Part shown: positions 36,849 to 45,637 of the stretch, piece after piece
Numbering within the stretch: the stretch's first letter is position 1
Layout of the letters: each line of letters begins with the position of its first letter
NCBI GenBank assembly: GCA_002279065.1
Contig: NCKB01000004.1
Coordinates: 288,134-352,133 of the forward strand
Source: Lysobacterales bacterium 15-68-25
Lineage (GTDB): Bacteria; Pseudomonadota; Gammaproteobacteria; Xanthomonadales; Rhodanobacteraceae
Length of the DNA stretch: 64,000 nucleotides
Direction of reading: 5' to 3'
Position numbers and translations under genes: made by a program
Notes under the pieces: generated by a model
Seen by the model: the letters and a program-made list of their open reading frames with translations, nothing else
What the model was told of the DNA's origin: nothing
Databases searched by the model: none

Positions 36849-38036
36849 TCAGCCGGCCGGCTCGGCGGGGATCTCGAACACCTGCCGCAGGTAGGCCACG
36901 TAGGCCGGGTCGTCGCACATGTTCTTGCCGGGCGTGTCGCTGAGCTTGGCCACCGGCTGGCCGTTGCAGCGGACCATCTTGATCACGATCTGCAGCGGCG
37001 CGGGGCCGACGTCGTTGGTGAGGTTGGTGCCGACGCCGAAGGCGAGCTGGCAGCGCCCCTGGAAGTGCGCGTAGAGCTTCATCACGCGTGGGATGTCCAG
37101 GCCGTCGCTGAACACCAACACCTTGCTGCGCGGATCGACACGGTTCGCTCGGTAATGCGCCAGCACCCGCTCGCCCCAGGCGAACGGATCGCCCGAGTCG
37201 TGGCGGGTGCCGTCGAACAGCTTGCAGAAGTACATGTCGAAGTCGCGCAGGAAGGCGTTGAGTCCATACACGTCCGACAGCGCGATACCCAGGTCGCCGC
37301 GGTACTCGCGCGCCCAGGCCTCCAGCGCGGCCACCTGGGAATCGCGCAGGCGCGGCCCCAGTGCCTGGTGCGCCTGCAGGTATTCATGCGCTAGCGTGCC
37401 CAGAGGAATCAGTCCCAGTTCCCGTGCCAGCGCGACGTTGCTGGTGCCGGCCAGCTGCGGCCCCAGCCGGTCGCGCAGCGTGGTCACCACCTCGCGGTGC
37501 CACTCGCGCGAGAAGCGCCGGCGCGTGCCGTAGTCGGCGATCCGGCAGTCGGCATAGCCAGGGGTGTCGCGTAACTGTTCGATCTTGGTCGCCAGCCGCT
37601 GGCGGCCGGTCGACAGGTCGATGCCCGGCTGGGTGTTGCGGAAGTACACCTCGTTGACGATCGCCAGCAGCGGCACCTCGAACAGGATGGTGTGCAGCCA
37701 CGGGCCGCGGATGTGGATCTCGATCTCGCCCGGCGCTGTCGGCGACGGCCCGATCTGAACGTACTTGGTGTTGAGCTGGAACAACCCGAGGAAGTCCACG
37801 AAGTCGCTCTTGATGTAGCGCAGGTCACCCAGGTAGGCGAGCTCTTCCTCGGTGAAGCGCAGCCGGCACAGCGACTCCAGCTCGCTGCGGATCTCGTCCA
37901 GGTACGGCACCAGATCCACGCCCGGCGTGCGGCACTTGAAGCGGTACTCGACATGCGCGCCCGGGTACTGGTGCAGCACCACCTGCATCATCGAGAACTT
38001 GTACAGGTCAGTGTCGAGCAGCGAGCGGATGATCAT
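36849..38036 (-). CDS. pncB: Nicotinate phosphoribosyltransferase
   Basis: A 395-residue PncB that makes nicotinate mononucleotide from nicotinate and PRPP in NAD salvage. The N-terminal signature [21 protein letters not shown] and VEYRFKCR, the phosphohistidine region [15 protein letters not shown] and the PRPP-contacting [11 protein letters not shown] are all present. Length is normal. The ATG at 38036 is chosen; the frame is open for 26 more residues of unrelated composition. A terminator upstream (38117-38155) isolates it from the preceding minus-strand genes, so it has its own promoter between 38037 and 38116. Confidence 0.96.
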   Translation of the reverse strand: MIIRSLLDTDLYKFSMMQVVLHQYPGAHVEYRFKCRTPGVDLVPYLDEIRSELESLCRLRFTEEELAYLGDLRYIKSDFVDFLGLFQLNTKYVQIGPSPTAPGEIEIHIRGPWLHTILFEVPLLAIVNEVYFRNTQPGIDLSTGRQRLATKIEQLRDTPGYADCRIADYGTRRRFSREWHREVVTTLRDRLGPQLAGTSNVALARELGLIPLGTLAHEYLQAHQALGPRLRDSQVAALEAWAREYRGDLGIALSDVYGLNAFLRDFDMYFCKLFDGTRHDSGDPFAWGERVLAHYRANRVDPRSKVLVFSDGLDIPRVMKLYAHFQGRCQLAFGVGTNLTNDVGPAPLQIVIKMVRCNGQPVAKLSDTPGKNMCDDPAYVAYLRQVFEIPAEPAG

Positions 38037-38116
38037 CGCCAGGTCCGTGGGTGGGGTCCGCGCATTATCGTTGCGAACCAAGGCGCGCCGCGAATCCGAC
38101 CCGGTGGCGGACATAA

Positions 38117-38155
38117 AAAAACCCCGGGCGCCAGGGGAGGGGCGGGCCGGGGTTT
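38117..38155 (-). terminator. Intrinsic terminator after 59-residue gene
   Basis: A 9-bp stem (38119-38127 with 38147-38155) with a 19-base loop; the minus strand leaves the stem into a run of T residues (seven A on the plus strand, 38115-38121). It ends transcription of the minus-strand unit formed by the small gene at 38194 and the peptidase gene. Confidence 0.85.
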
Positions 38156-38193
38156 GTCAGGTCGGCGATCCGGGGGAGGAAGGGGCCGACCCC

Positions 38194-38373
38194 TCAGCGG
38201 TCCGATGTTCTGGCCCGCCTCTTGTCGCCGTCTCGGCGATACGACCCCTTAGTGCGGATCGCTCCGTCGAAGTTCAAGGCGGCCAGGGCGCGAAAAAAGC
38301 ATTCGTTCAGCTTTTCCGGATCGCCTTCGCGAAGGCCTTTCGGATCAGGCATTTCGATCAGGGCGATGACCAT
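38194..38373 (-). CDS. Conserved-looking 59-residue protein, function unknown
   Basis: A 59-residue open frame that overlaps the end of the lipoprotein peptidase gene by 16 bases and is followed at 39 bases by a strong intrinsic terminator. The N-terminal part (MVIALIEMPDPKGLREGD, then PEKLNECFFRALAALNFD) has balanced, protein-like composition with a predicted amphipathic helix; the end is basic (KGSYRRDGDKRRARTSDR). Position, coupling and terminator argue that it is translated. No family is recognised and there is no signal peptide or membrane segment. Confidence 0.5.
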   Translation of the reverse strand: MVIALIEMPDPKGLREGDPEKLNECFFRALAALNFDGAIRTKGSYRRDGDKRRARTSDR

Positions 38374-39500
38374 GCATCCGTCACGTCGCTGGCGACCGCC
38401 CCCCTTCCCTGCACCGCCAGCGCCTGCAGTTCGGCCAGACGCCGCGCCGGCGCCAGGCGCCCGATCCGGGTCACAGCCTGGTAGAACGCCGGCCATTGCC
38501 GGTCCACCTGCACGAAGAGCGCCGCGAACGCACCGGTCCACTGGTCGTAGAGACCGAACGGCAGCAGCCGGGCGTTGTTGATCGGGGCCGCCACCCAGGC
38601 GTCGTAGCGGTGGTCGCCGGGGAAGTCGCGGTCGCGCCACGCCGCGTAGTCGTGCCGGAACGTCGCGATGTCGTCCTGCTTGCGTCGCTCCAGCGCCTCG
38701 ACATCGCCCGCCCGGGCGTAGTCCCGCCGCAGGCGTTCGCGCAGGGCCAGCACCAGGGCGGTGAAGCCATGCTCCATCGCCTGGTCGCGGCCATCCGGCG
38801 GCGGCAGGCCGCGCGAGGCGCGCCATTCGCGCAGTCCCTCGCGCTCGACGAAGCTGGCGAACGACTCGTTGAACGCGGTATCGCCCTTCACGTACACCTG
38901 CTGGTGCGCCAGCTCGTGGAACAGCGTGCCGGCCAGCTCGTCGTCGTCCCAGCGCATCATCGAGCTGAGGATCGGGTCGGCGAACCAGCCCAGCGTCGAG
39001 TACGCCGGCACCGGCGACACCCACACGTCCAGCCCCCGTTGGCGCAGCGCCTCGGCGTGCTGCCGCGCCAGCGATTCGCGGAAGTAGCCGCGATAGGCCA
39101 CGCAACCGGCGATCGGGAAGCACTGCGGCACCGCCTCCACCGAGAAGCGCGGTGCGGCGAACACGTTCCAGGCGACGTAGGGCCGGTCCAGCGCCACGTA
39201 ACTGGTATAGCTGCGGTTGTCCGGCAGATCGAGTCGCGTCGAGGCGAAGCGGCGCGCCTGCTCGGCCAGGGTCAGCCGCCGCGCCAGCGCCGGCGGTGTG
39301 CGCGGATCGTCCAGGACCTCGGGGATCGGCCGGCGCGCCAACAGCAACGAAGCCTCGCCGTGCACCACGTGACCGTAGTAGCGGACGGAGGCACAGCCGC
39401 TCAGGAGCAACGCAAGCCCGAGGCCGGCGACGAAGCGGCGGATCCGCGACCACCGCATCCCTGGCGCAAGCAACCGGGCCGGCTTGGCTAACGGCCTCAC
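38358..39500 (-). CDS. Lipoprotein zinc aminopeptidase (DUF2265/PF10023 type)
   Basis: A 380-residue predicted aminopeptidase with lipoprotein signal GLGLALLLSGCAS (lipid Cys at residue ~36) and the zinc motif HELAHQ (TLFHELAHQQVYVKGDTAFNESFASFVE), whose downstream Glu is the third ligand. The family is common in proteobacteria and poorly studied. Start: GTG at 39500 has a good ribosome site (GGAGAGAGG) but gives a long n-region; ATG at 39458 gives a compact signal peptide but no ribosome site. I favour 39500. Its end overlaps the 59-residue gene. Confidence 0.85.
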   Translation of the reverse strand: MRPLAKPARLLAPGMRWSRIRRFVAGLGLALLLSGCASVRYYGHVVHGEASLLLARRPIPEVLDDPRTPPALARRLTLAEQARRFASTRLDLPDNRSYTSYVALDRPYVAWNVFAAPRFSVEAVPQCFPIAGCVAYRGYFRESLARQHAEALRQRGLDVWVSPVPAYSTLGWFADPILSSMMRWDDDELAGTLFHELAHQQVYVKGDTAFNESFASFVEREGLREWRASRGLPPPDGRDQAMEHGFTALVLALRERLRRDYARAGDVEALERRKQDDIATFRHDYAAWRDRDFPGDHRYDAWVAAPINNARLLPFGLYDQWTGAFAALFVQVDRQWPAFYQAVTRIGRLAPARRLAELQALAVQGRGAVASDVTDAWSSP

Positions 39501-39530
39501 CGTGCCTCTCTCCGAAGCATCAACGCGATC

Positions 39531-39974
39531 CTAGCGGTGACGCTCATCCCGGTTCCGCCGCTGTTCGTGGCGGTCGTGCGAATCGTCGCGCTGCCGCGGC
39601 TGCCGGTAGCCGGGACCATCGTCCCGGCGTGGCGCATCGCGGTGACGGTCACCGTCGCGGTCCCAGTGACCCCGGTGGTCGTCGCCGTGCCAGCGGCGAT
39701 CGTCGTCGCGGTCGTACCGTCGGTAGTGGGAACCGCCGTACCAGGTGGCGCCGACGCCAACCGTCACTCCGCCGGGGTAGCCATAGGGGTAGCCGTAATA
39801 GCCGTATCCGTAGGGTGCGTAGTAGCCGTCGTCGTACACCGTGGCGGCATGGCCGTAATAGGCACCGCCGCCGTCGGGACCGCGCACGTAGCTGTAGTCG
39901 GGGGCGATGTAGCAACCGCCCAGCAGGGAGGTCGCACCCGCCACCAGCAAGCCACCCAGCAGCATCTTTTTCAT
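39531..39974 (-). CDS. Tyr/Gly-rich lipoprotein with charged tail
   Basis: A 147-residue lipoprotein. Signal MKKMLLGGLLVAGATSLLGGC, lipid Cys at 21. Residues ~26-85 are tyrosine/glycine-rich (PYGYGYYGYPYGYPGG), and the rest is an Arg/Asp/His-rich low-complexity tail (YRRYDRDDDRRWHGDDHRG). Such proteins are frequent in Xanthomonadales and have no known role; they may coat the outer membrane or bind metals. It precedes the peptidase gene on the same strand by 30 bases. Confidence 0.75.
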   Translation of the reverse strand: MKKMLLGGLLVAGATSLLGGCYIAPDYSYVRGPDGGGAYYGHAATVYDDGYYAPYGYGYYGYPYGYPGGVTVGVGATWYGGSHYRRYDRDDDRRWHGDDHRGHWDRDGDRHRDAPRRDDGPGYRQPRQRDDSHDRHEQRRNRDERHR

Positions 39975-40083
39975 AATTCGTCTCCCGGGCGGGCCATGGC
40001 GCTCGCTTGAAAGCGACACGCTAGCCGGCTGCGATGAACGCGCCCTGATCCAATCCGGCCTGCTCCGGACCGCTGCCGACAGC

Positions 40084-40692
40084 TCACATGCCGCCGGGAC
40101 GGAGCAACGCCCCGATGAAGTGCGACAGCACGCGCGGCTCGATGATCAGGGTAAAGGCCACGCCGTACGCCGCGCCCCACAGGTGCGCGCTATGGTTGAC
40201 GTTGTCCTGCCCGCGCCGGTCCATGTAGATCGAGTAGGCCGTGTAGAGCACGCCGTAGATGATCGCCGGCATCGGGATCACGAACACGTAGATGCGCGCC
40301 CAGGGAGCCAGCAGGATGAAGGCGAACAGCACCGCCGATACCGCGCCCGAGGCGCCCAGGCTGCGGTAACGGGCATTGCCGCGGTTCTTCAGGTAGGTCG
40401 GCAGGATCGAGACCACCAGCCCGCCCATGTAGAACAGCAGGAATCCCAGCGAACCGAGCCGGGCGGCGAAGAACTGCTCCATCAGTCGCCCGAAGAAGAA
40501 CAGCGTCAGCATGTTGAACAGCAGGTGCCCGAAGTCGGCGTGCACCAGTCCGTAGGTCACCAGCCGGTAGTACTCGCGATTGCGCTGGATCGCCGGCGGC
40601 CACAGCAGCAGATCGTCCATCAGCTTGCCGTTGTTGAGTGCCATGAAGGAGACCACGCAGGTCACGGCGAGGATGATGAGGGTGATCGTCAT
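40084..40692 (-). CDS. Rhomboid family intramembrane serine protease
   Basis: A 202-residue, six-helix rhomboid. The catalytic serine is Ser115 in GASGAV and the catalytic histidine is His170 (or 167) in NHSAHLWGAAYG; the oxyanion-side HADFGHLLFNML motif is at residues 51-62. It cuts transmembrane substrates near their luminal end. The natural substrate is unknown. Divergent from the PhzF gene. Confidence 0.92.
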   Translation of the reverse strand: MTITLIILAVTCVVSFMALNNGKLMDDLLLWPPAIQRNREYYRLVTYGLVHADFGHLLFNMLTLFFFGRLMEQFFAARLGSLGFLLFYMGGLVVSILPTYLKNRGNARYRSLGASGAVSAVLFAFILLAPWARIYVFVIPMPAIIYGVLYTAYSIYMDRRGQDNVNHSAHLWGAAYGVAFTLIIEPRVLSHFIGALLRPGGM

Positions 40693-40798
40693 GGGTTCCG
40701 TCTACGGGTGAAACGACTCGCCATCTTGGCCGGAGCCGCGGCGGCTGTCGACCGCCCGCTATCATGGATGACTGTCGCCCTTTCTTGCGCCGCCGCCG

Positions 40799-41686
40799 AT
40801 GACCGCTTTCCGCTACCTGCACCTGGACGTGTTCGCCGCCCGCCGCGGCGGCGGCAATCACCTCGGCGTGGTGATCGACGCGAGCGGCTGGACCGACGCC
40901 GCCATGCAGGCCTTCGCCCGCTGGACCAACCTGGTCGAGACCACGTTCCTGCTGCCGTCGAGCGATCCGAAGGCGAGCTATCGCGTGCGGATGTTCACGC
41001 CCACCCGCGAGATCGATTTCGCCGGCCACCCCAGCGTGGGCAGTGCGCATGCCGCGCTGGCCTGCGGCCTGGTCGAACCCCGTGATGGTCTGCTGTGGCA
41101 GGAATGCCGCGCCGGGGTACTGCCGATCCGGGTCGAGGGCGACGGTGGGGATCGCCAGTTGCTGTTGCGTTCGCCCGCCGCCACCGTGCTCGATACCGGG
41201 ATCGACGCCCATCCCCTGCTGCGTCCGGCCCTGGCCGGCGTGGCCACCGGCACCCTCGCCCCCGCGCTGGTCGACGGCGGGCGCCGCTGGTGGGTGGTCG
41301 AATGCGCGGACGAGGCGGCACTGCGCGGGTGGCATCCCGACCACGCGGCGATCGGCGCGCTGGGCAAGGCCACCGCCAGCATGGGCATCTGCGCATACGC
41401 CCGCAGCGCGGCCGCCGATCACCCGCTGGTGGTGCGCGCGCTGGCCTCCGGCGCCGGCATCACCGAGGACCCCGCCTCTGGCGCGGCCAACGGCCTGCTC
41501 GCCGCGTATCTGGTGCAAGCCGAACCGCATGGTCCGCTCGCCCGCGGCTACGCGGTGAGCCAGGGGCGCGAGATCGGCTACGACGCTCGACTGCTGATCC
41601 GTATCGATGACGACGGCGCCGTGTGGGTCGGCGGCCATACCAACACCGTCGTCGACGGCACCCTGCACTGGGACGCCGGCGCATGA
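40799..41686 (+). CDS. PhzF-family isomerase/epimerase-like protein
   Basis: A 295-residue protein with the two similar barrel halves of the PhzF/DapF fold. The catalytic glutamate is in LVETTFLLP (residue ~45); [17 protein letters not shown] and [21 protein letters not shown] are the two matching signature segments. PhzF itself isomerises DHHA in phenazine synthesis, but no phenazine genes are here and most members act on unknown metabolites. The stop overlaps the next ATG (ATGA), so the two genes are translationally coupled. Confidence 0.88.
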   Translation: MTAFRYLHLDVFAARRGGGNHLGVVIDASGWTDAAMQAFARWTNLVETTFLLPSSDPKASYRVRMFTPTREIDFAGHPSVGSAHAALACGLVEPRDGLLWQECRAGVLPIRVEGDGGDRQLLLRSPAATVLDTGIDAHPLLRPALAGVATGTLAPALVDGGRRWWVVECADEAALRGWHPDHAAIGALGKATASMGICAYARSAAADHPLVVRALASGAGITEDPASGAANGLLAAYLVQAEPHGPLARGYAVSQGREIGYDARLLIRIDDDGAVWVGGHTNTVVDGTLHWDAGA

Positions 41687-42144
41687 GCGCACCGCAGATC
41701 TGGGTCGATGCCGACGCCTGCCCGGTGCCGGTGAAGGAGATCCTGTTCCGTGCCGCCGAGCGCGCGCAGGTGCAGGTCACCCTGGTCGCCAACCATGCGC
41801 TGCGCACGCCGCCCTCGCGCTTCGTCCGCAGCCTGCAGGTGGCGGGGGGCTTCGACGTGGCGGACAACGAGATCGTGGCGCGGGTGGCCGCCGGCGACCT
41901 GGTGGTCACGCAGGACATCCCGCTCGCCGCGCAGGTGCTCGAAAAGGGCGCGCAGGCGGTGAATCCGCGCGGGGTGCCGTTCACCCGCGACAGCATCGCC
42001 CAGCAGCTGTCGATGCGTAACTTCATGGAGGAGTTGCGCGGCGCCGGCGTGGACACCGGCGGACCGTCCGCGTTCCACCCGCGCGACCGCCAGGCGTTCG
42101 CCAACCAGCTCGACATCTGGCTCAGCCGGCGCGCCTCGCGCTGA
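41683..42144 (+). CDS. YaiI/YqxD family protein (DUF188, PIN-like)
   Basis: A 153-residue DUF188 protein: [22 protein letters not shown] at the N-terminus with conserved aspartates, [29 protein letters not shown] in the middle and the [19 protein letters not shown] end. The acidic set suggests a PIN-like metal-dependent nuclease fold. Cellular role unknown. Coupled to the PhzF-like gene; followed by a REP doublet. Confidence 0.9.
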   Translation: MSAPQIWVDADACPVPVKEILFRAAERAQVQVTLVANHALRTPPSRFVRSLQVAGGFDVADNEIVARVAAGDLVVTQDIPLAAQVLEKGAQAVNPRGVPFTRDSIAQQLSMRNFMEELRGAGVDTGGPSAFHPRDRQAFANQLDIWLSRRASR

Positions 42145-42155
42145 ACCCCGGCCCG

Positions 42156-42245
42156 GTAGGAGCCCGCTCGCGGGCGATGCTCCTCTCTAGTTTGCTTCGT
42201 TGTGGATCAGGAGAAGAAGCATCGCCCGCGAGCGGACTCCTGCAG
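42156..42245. repeat. REP doublet (REPIN-like)
   Basis: Two 24-base copies, 42158-42181 and 42218-42241, lie in inverted orientation with one mismatch and 36 bases between them. Each copy contains a short internal palindrome (CCGCTCGCGGG). The pattern is that of a REP doublet spread by a RAYT transposase in pseudomonads and xanthomonads. No RAYT gene is in the window. It lies between two convergent genes, the usual site for such repeats, and could stabilise mRNA ends. Confidence 0.8.
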
Positions 42246-42256
42246 GTTGGCGTCGC

Positions 42257-43147
42257 TCAGGCGGCATCGCCCCCTTCGAGCCCCGCCCGGCGCGCGGCGA
42301 CCAGCGCCAGCGCCGACCAGTCCAGCGACTCGCCGCCGTGGGTCAGCGCGTCGAGGAAGTTGTCGCGCAGCACGCCGGCAAACGGCAGCGGCACCCGCCT
42401 GCCCTCGCCCGCAACCAGCGCCAGTCCCACGTCCTTCAGTCCCAGCGGCATGGCGAAGCCCGCCGGACTGAAACGCTGCTCGGCGATCAGCTTGCCGTAG
42501 CCCTGGTAGGCCGGTGCGGCGAACAGCGTCGAGGTCATCACCTCGAGGAAATCCGCCGCCTCCACGCCGTAGGCGCGGGTCAGCGTGGACGCCTCGGCCA
42601 TCGCCTCGATCGCCGAGGCGAGCATGAAGTTGCCGGCGATCTTCACCACATTGGCCCGCACCGGGTCGCCGCCCATCGGCCAGGTCTTCACCCCCATCGC
42701 CTCGAGCAGCGGGCGCACCTTCTCCAGTGCGTCGGGCTGACCGGCCGCGACGATGTTGAGCTTCGCCGCCGCCGCTGCGTCCGGCCGCCCGAACACCGGC
42801 GCCGCCACGTAGCCGATGCCGCGGGCGGCGTGCGCTTCAGTGAGCTCCTGCGCCAGCGCCACCGAGATGGTGGCGTGGTTGACGTGCACCGTGCCGGAGT
42901 CCATCGCATCGAGCAGGCCGCCATCGAGGAACACCGCGCGCACCGCCTGATCGTTGGCCAGCATCGAACAGACCACCTCGCCCAGCACGGCGCGGTCGGG
43001 GGTCTTCGCCAGCTTCGCCCCCAGGGACACCAGCGGTTCGGCTGCCGCCTCCGAGCGGTTCCACACCGTCACGGCATGACCCGCAGCCACGAGATTGCCG
43101 GCCATGGCGCTGCCCATGGAACCCAGCCCGATGAATCCGACCTTCAT
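42257..43147 (-). CDS. NAD(P)-dependent oxidoreductase, 3-hydroxyisobutyrate dehydrogenase family
   Basis: A 296-residue beta-hydroxyacid dehydrogenase. The Rossmann site is GFIGLGSMGSAMAGNL (residues 4-19); the substrate-binding region DAPVFGRPDAA-like (VAAPVFGRPDA) and the catalytic lysine region VKIAGNFML (Lys ~170) are present. Family members act on 3-hydroxyisobutyrate, tartronate semialdehyde or succinic semialdehyde (GLYR type). Without neighbours from a pathway, the exact substrate is open. Confidence 0.88.
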   Translation of the reverse strand: MKVGFIGLGSMGSAMAGNLVAAGHAVTVWNRSEAAAEPLVSLGAKLAKTPDRAVLGEVVCSMLANDQAVRAVFLDGGLLDAMDSGTVHVNHATISVALAQELTEAHAARGIGYVAAPVFGRPDAAAAAKLNIVAAGQPDALEKVRPLLEAMGVKTWPMGGDPVRANVVKIAGNFMLASAIEAMAEASTLTRAYGVEAADFLEVMTSTLFAAPAYQGYGKLIAEQRFSPAGFAMPLGLKDVGLALVAGEGRRVPLPFAGVLRDNFLDALTHGGESLDWSALALVAARRAGLEGGDAA

Positions 43148-43255
43148 GCGATGTACTCCCGATCGTTTTGCAGACGCGGATGAGACCACCCGGATCGTTC
43201 AATGGACGCGAAATCCGGCGGGAGGCGGCGCGTCGGAAACGGAACGCTGCGTTCC

Positions 43256-44437
43256 TCAGCCAACCACTTCACCGGCGGCGTGACCGGATGCCCAGGCCCA
43301 CTGGAAGTTGTAGCCGCCCAGCCAGCCGGTGACATCCACCACTTCGCCGATGAAGTACAGCCCCGGCACGCGCTTCGATTCCATCGTGGACGACGACAGC
43401 TCGTGCGTGTCCACCCCGCCCAGCGTGACCTCGGCGGTACGGTAGCCCTCGGTGCCGCTGGCCACGATGGGCCAGTCGTGCAGCTGGCGACCGATGTCGG
43501 CCAGCTCCGCCTCGCGGAACTGGCGCATCGGCCTGCTCGGAAACCACAGTTCGCACAGGCGTTGCGCGAGCCGCCGGGGCAGCAGGTCGCCGAGCACGTT
43601 CTTCAACTCGGCCGCCGGGCGCTCGGCGCGCTGGGTCACCAGCCAGTCCGCGGCATCGACCTCCGGCGACAGATCAAGCCGAAGATCATCGCCCGGCTGC
43701 CAGTAGCTGGATATCTGCAGGATCGCCGGACCGCTCACGCCGCGATGGGTGAACAGCAGGCCGGCGCGGAAGCTCTGCCTGCCCATGCGTGCCTCGCTCA
43801 CCGGCAGGGCCACGCCAGCCAGGTCCTGATAACGCTCCTGGTGCTTGCCGCTGAGGGTCAGCGGCACGAGGCCCGCCCGCGTGGGCAGCACGGCGTGGCC
43901 GAACTGCCGCGCCAGGTCGTAGCCGAAGCCGGTGGCGCCCAGGCTGGGAATCGACAGGCCGCCGGTCGCGACCACCAGCGAGGTGGCGTGCACCGGCCCC
44001 TCGGCCGTCTGCACGAGGAAGCCCCCGTCCACCTTCGCCACCTGCGTCACCGCGCAGCCCGTGCGCACCTCCACCCCTGCCGCCGCGCACTCGTCCAGCA
44101 GCATGCGCACGATCAGCTTGGAGGACTCGTCGCAGAACAGCTGGCCGAGCTCCTTCTCGTGGTAACGGATGCCGTGCTTCTCCACCAGCGCGATGAAGTC
44201 CCACGGTGTGTAGCGCGCCAGCGCCGACTTGGCGAAGTGCGGGTTGGCCGACAGGAAGTTGGCCGGCGTCACGCCGAGGTTGGTGAAATTGCAGCGCCCG
44301 CCGCCCGACATCAGGATCTTCTTGCCCGCCCGGTTGGCGTGGTCGACCACCCGCACCCGCTTGCCGCGCTGGCCGGCAGTGATGGCGCACATCAGGCCGG
44401 CCGCGCCGGCGCCGATCACCAGGACGTCGACCTTCAT
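43256..44437 (-). CDS. FAD-dependent oxidoreductase, HI0933/YhiN family
   Basis: A 393-residue flavoprotein with the N-terminal FAD site VIGAGAAGLMCAITAGQRG and the family signature GKKILMSGGGRCNFTN. The C-terminal GLYFIGEVVDVTGWLGGYNFQWAWASGHAAG is equally characteristic. The group (BaiN/YhiN, TIGR00275) is widespread; BaiN reduces bile acids in clostridia, but the proteobacterial role is unknown. Divergent from yajQ. Confidence 0.9.
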   Translation of the reverse strand: MKVDVLVIGAGAAGLMCAITAGQRGKRVRVVDHANRAGKKILMSGGGRCNFTNLGVTPANFLSANPHFAKSALARYTPWDFIALVEKHGIRYHEKELGQLFCDESSKLIVRMLLDECAAAGVEVRTGCAVTQVAKVDGGFLVQTAEGPVHATSLVVATGGLSIPSLGATGFGYDLARQFGHAVLPTRAGLVPLTLSGKHQERYQDLAGVALPVSEARMGRQSFRAGLLFTHRGVSGPAILQISSYWQPGDDLRLDLSPEVDAADWLVTQRAERPAAELKNVLGDLLPRRLAQRLCELWFPSRPMRQFREAELADIGRQLHDWPIVASGTEGYRTAEVTLGGVDTHELSSSTMESKRVPGLYFIGEVVDVTGWLGGYNFQWAWASGHAAGEVVG

Positions 44438-44507
44438 GCGCGGCACGCCGGACTGGATGACCACGGAGCGAACGACTGGGGCATGGCGGGAGGCATGAAG
44501 GCGCGGG

Positions 44508-44527
44508 ATTCCGGCTTGCGCCGCAAT
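44508..44527. repeat. Short intergenic hairpin repeat
   Basis: ATTCCGGC (44508-44515), TTGC, GCCGCAAT (44520-44527) forms an 8-bp hairpin with one mismatch. The form GATTCCGGC..GCCGGAATGAC is, from memory, a very common intergenic repeat in xanthomonads and other proteobacteria. Here it lies in the divergent gap between yhiN and yajQ. Confidence 0.5.
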
Positions 44528-44614
44528 GACGCGTTGAAGGATGAAGGCCGGCGATTATCCCACGCCCGCGCTGGCTTACACTGGCGACCCTTTCCAGCCA
44601 GCCGGGATGCCGCC

Positions 44615-45097
44615 ATGCCCTCCTTCGACGTGGTCTCCGAAGTCGACAAGCACGAGCTCACCAACGCCGTGGACCAGGCCAACCGCGAACTCACCACGCG
44701 CTTCGACTTCAAGGGCACGAACGCGAAGTTCGAACTGGAAGACTTCGTGATCACCGCGACCGGCGCCAGCGAGTTCCAGCTCAAGCAGATGCGCGACATC
44801 CTCACCACCCGGCTGGCCACCCGCAAGATCGACCTGCGTGCGCTGGAGACGGCCGATCCGGAAACCAACGTCGCCGGCTCGCGGCAGAAGATCACGGTCA
44901 AGCAGGGCATCGAGCAGGCTCCGGCAAAGAAACTGATCGCCGCGATCAAGGCCGCCAAGCTCAAGGTGGAAGCGCAGATCAACGGCGAGAAGCTGCGCGT
45001 GACCGGCAAGAAGCGCGACGACCTGCAGGCCGCCATCGCCCTGCTGCGACAGACCGATGTCGGCGTGCCGCTGCAGTTCGACAACTTCCGCGACTGA
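44615..45097 (+). CDS. YajQ family nucleotide-binding protein
   Basis: A 160-residue YajQ (DUF520) protein with two similar ferredoxin-like halves: MPSFDVVSEVDKHELTNAVDQ at the start, RFDFKGTNAKFELED, IDLRALETADPE and the end VGVPLQFDNFRD. In Xanthomonas a YajQ homologue binds cyclic di-GMP and acts as a co-regulator; others bind nucleotides or RNA. A diguanylate cyclase lies 5 kb away but with no visible link. Start codon fixed by the conserved N-terminus. Confidence 0.94.
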   Translation: MPSFDVVSEVDKHELTNAVDQANRELTTRFDFKGTNAKFELEDFVITATGASEFQLKQMRDILTTRLATRKIDLRALETADPETNVAGSRQKITVKQGIEQAPAKKLIAAIKAAKLKVEAQINGEKLRVTGKKRDDLQAAIALLRQTDVGVPLQFDNFRD

Positions 45098-45106
45098 ACC
45101 GCCCGC

Positions 45107-45628
45107 TCAACCGAAACCGCGCCGGCGCAGCACGTGTCGGCTGAACCAGGGCGCGAGGGCGAAGCCAAGGCACGCCAGCGTGGCGATCCACAGCAACCCT
45201 TCCCACGGTCCCAGAGGCTGCGGGTGGTCGTGCCGGATCCAGCCGTCCAGCACACCGGAGATGGCCGAGAACGAGAACACCAGGTCGATCCAGTACTGCG
45301 GGCGCAGCGGCACGAAGCGCAGCGTGCCGCCGATCGGGACGCTGCGCCGACGGAACCAGCCGGCGCCACGCAGCAAGGCCGCAGCCAGCAGCATCGCCAG
45401 CAGCACCGGATAGCCGATCGCGGCCAGCCGCGCGTCCGGTGAGCCGGCCCCGGCGTGGCGCAGCGCCAGCGTGGCGACCATCGCCAGCGCACTGATCGCG
45501 ACGCTGCCGCGCGTGGTGCCGGGTGCGGGATAGGGGATCACCCGCAGTTGCCCGCCGCGCACTTCCGACGGCTTCGGCGGCAGCCACCGGTAGCCCTGCT
45601 CGCCGTTGCGTCCCTCGATGCCAATCAC
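45107..45628 (-). CDS. Four-helix membrane protein, function unknown
   Basis: A 173-residue protein with a polar N-terminus (~40 residues, GYRWLPPKPSEVRGGQLRVIPYPAPG) and four hydrophobic segments at ~43-60, 71-92, 113-131 and 145-163. No motif is recognised. It starts 9 bases after the stop of the DUF1345 gene on the same strand, so the two membrane proteins are almost certainly in one operon and may work together. Confidence 0.65.
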   Translation of the reverse strand: MIGIEGRNGEQGYRWLPPKPSEVRGGQLRVIPYPAPGTTRGSVAISALAMVATLALRHAGAGSPDARLAAIGYPVLLAMLLAAALLRGAGWFRRRSVPIGGTLRFVPLRPQYWIDLVFSFSAISGVLDGWIRHDHPQPLGPWEGLLWIATLACLGFALAPWFSRHVLRRRGFG

Positions 45629-45637
45629 CGCGCCTCC

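Noticed and set aside
36742..36894. 50-codon plus-strand frame with a hydrophobic N-terminus (MSLLFSGLLALATLLLLAW)
   Set aside because: It looks like a single-span peptide, but has no ribosome site and its second half is antisense to the end of pncB; kept out for lack of support.
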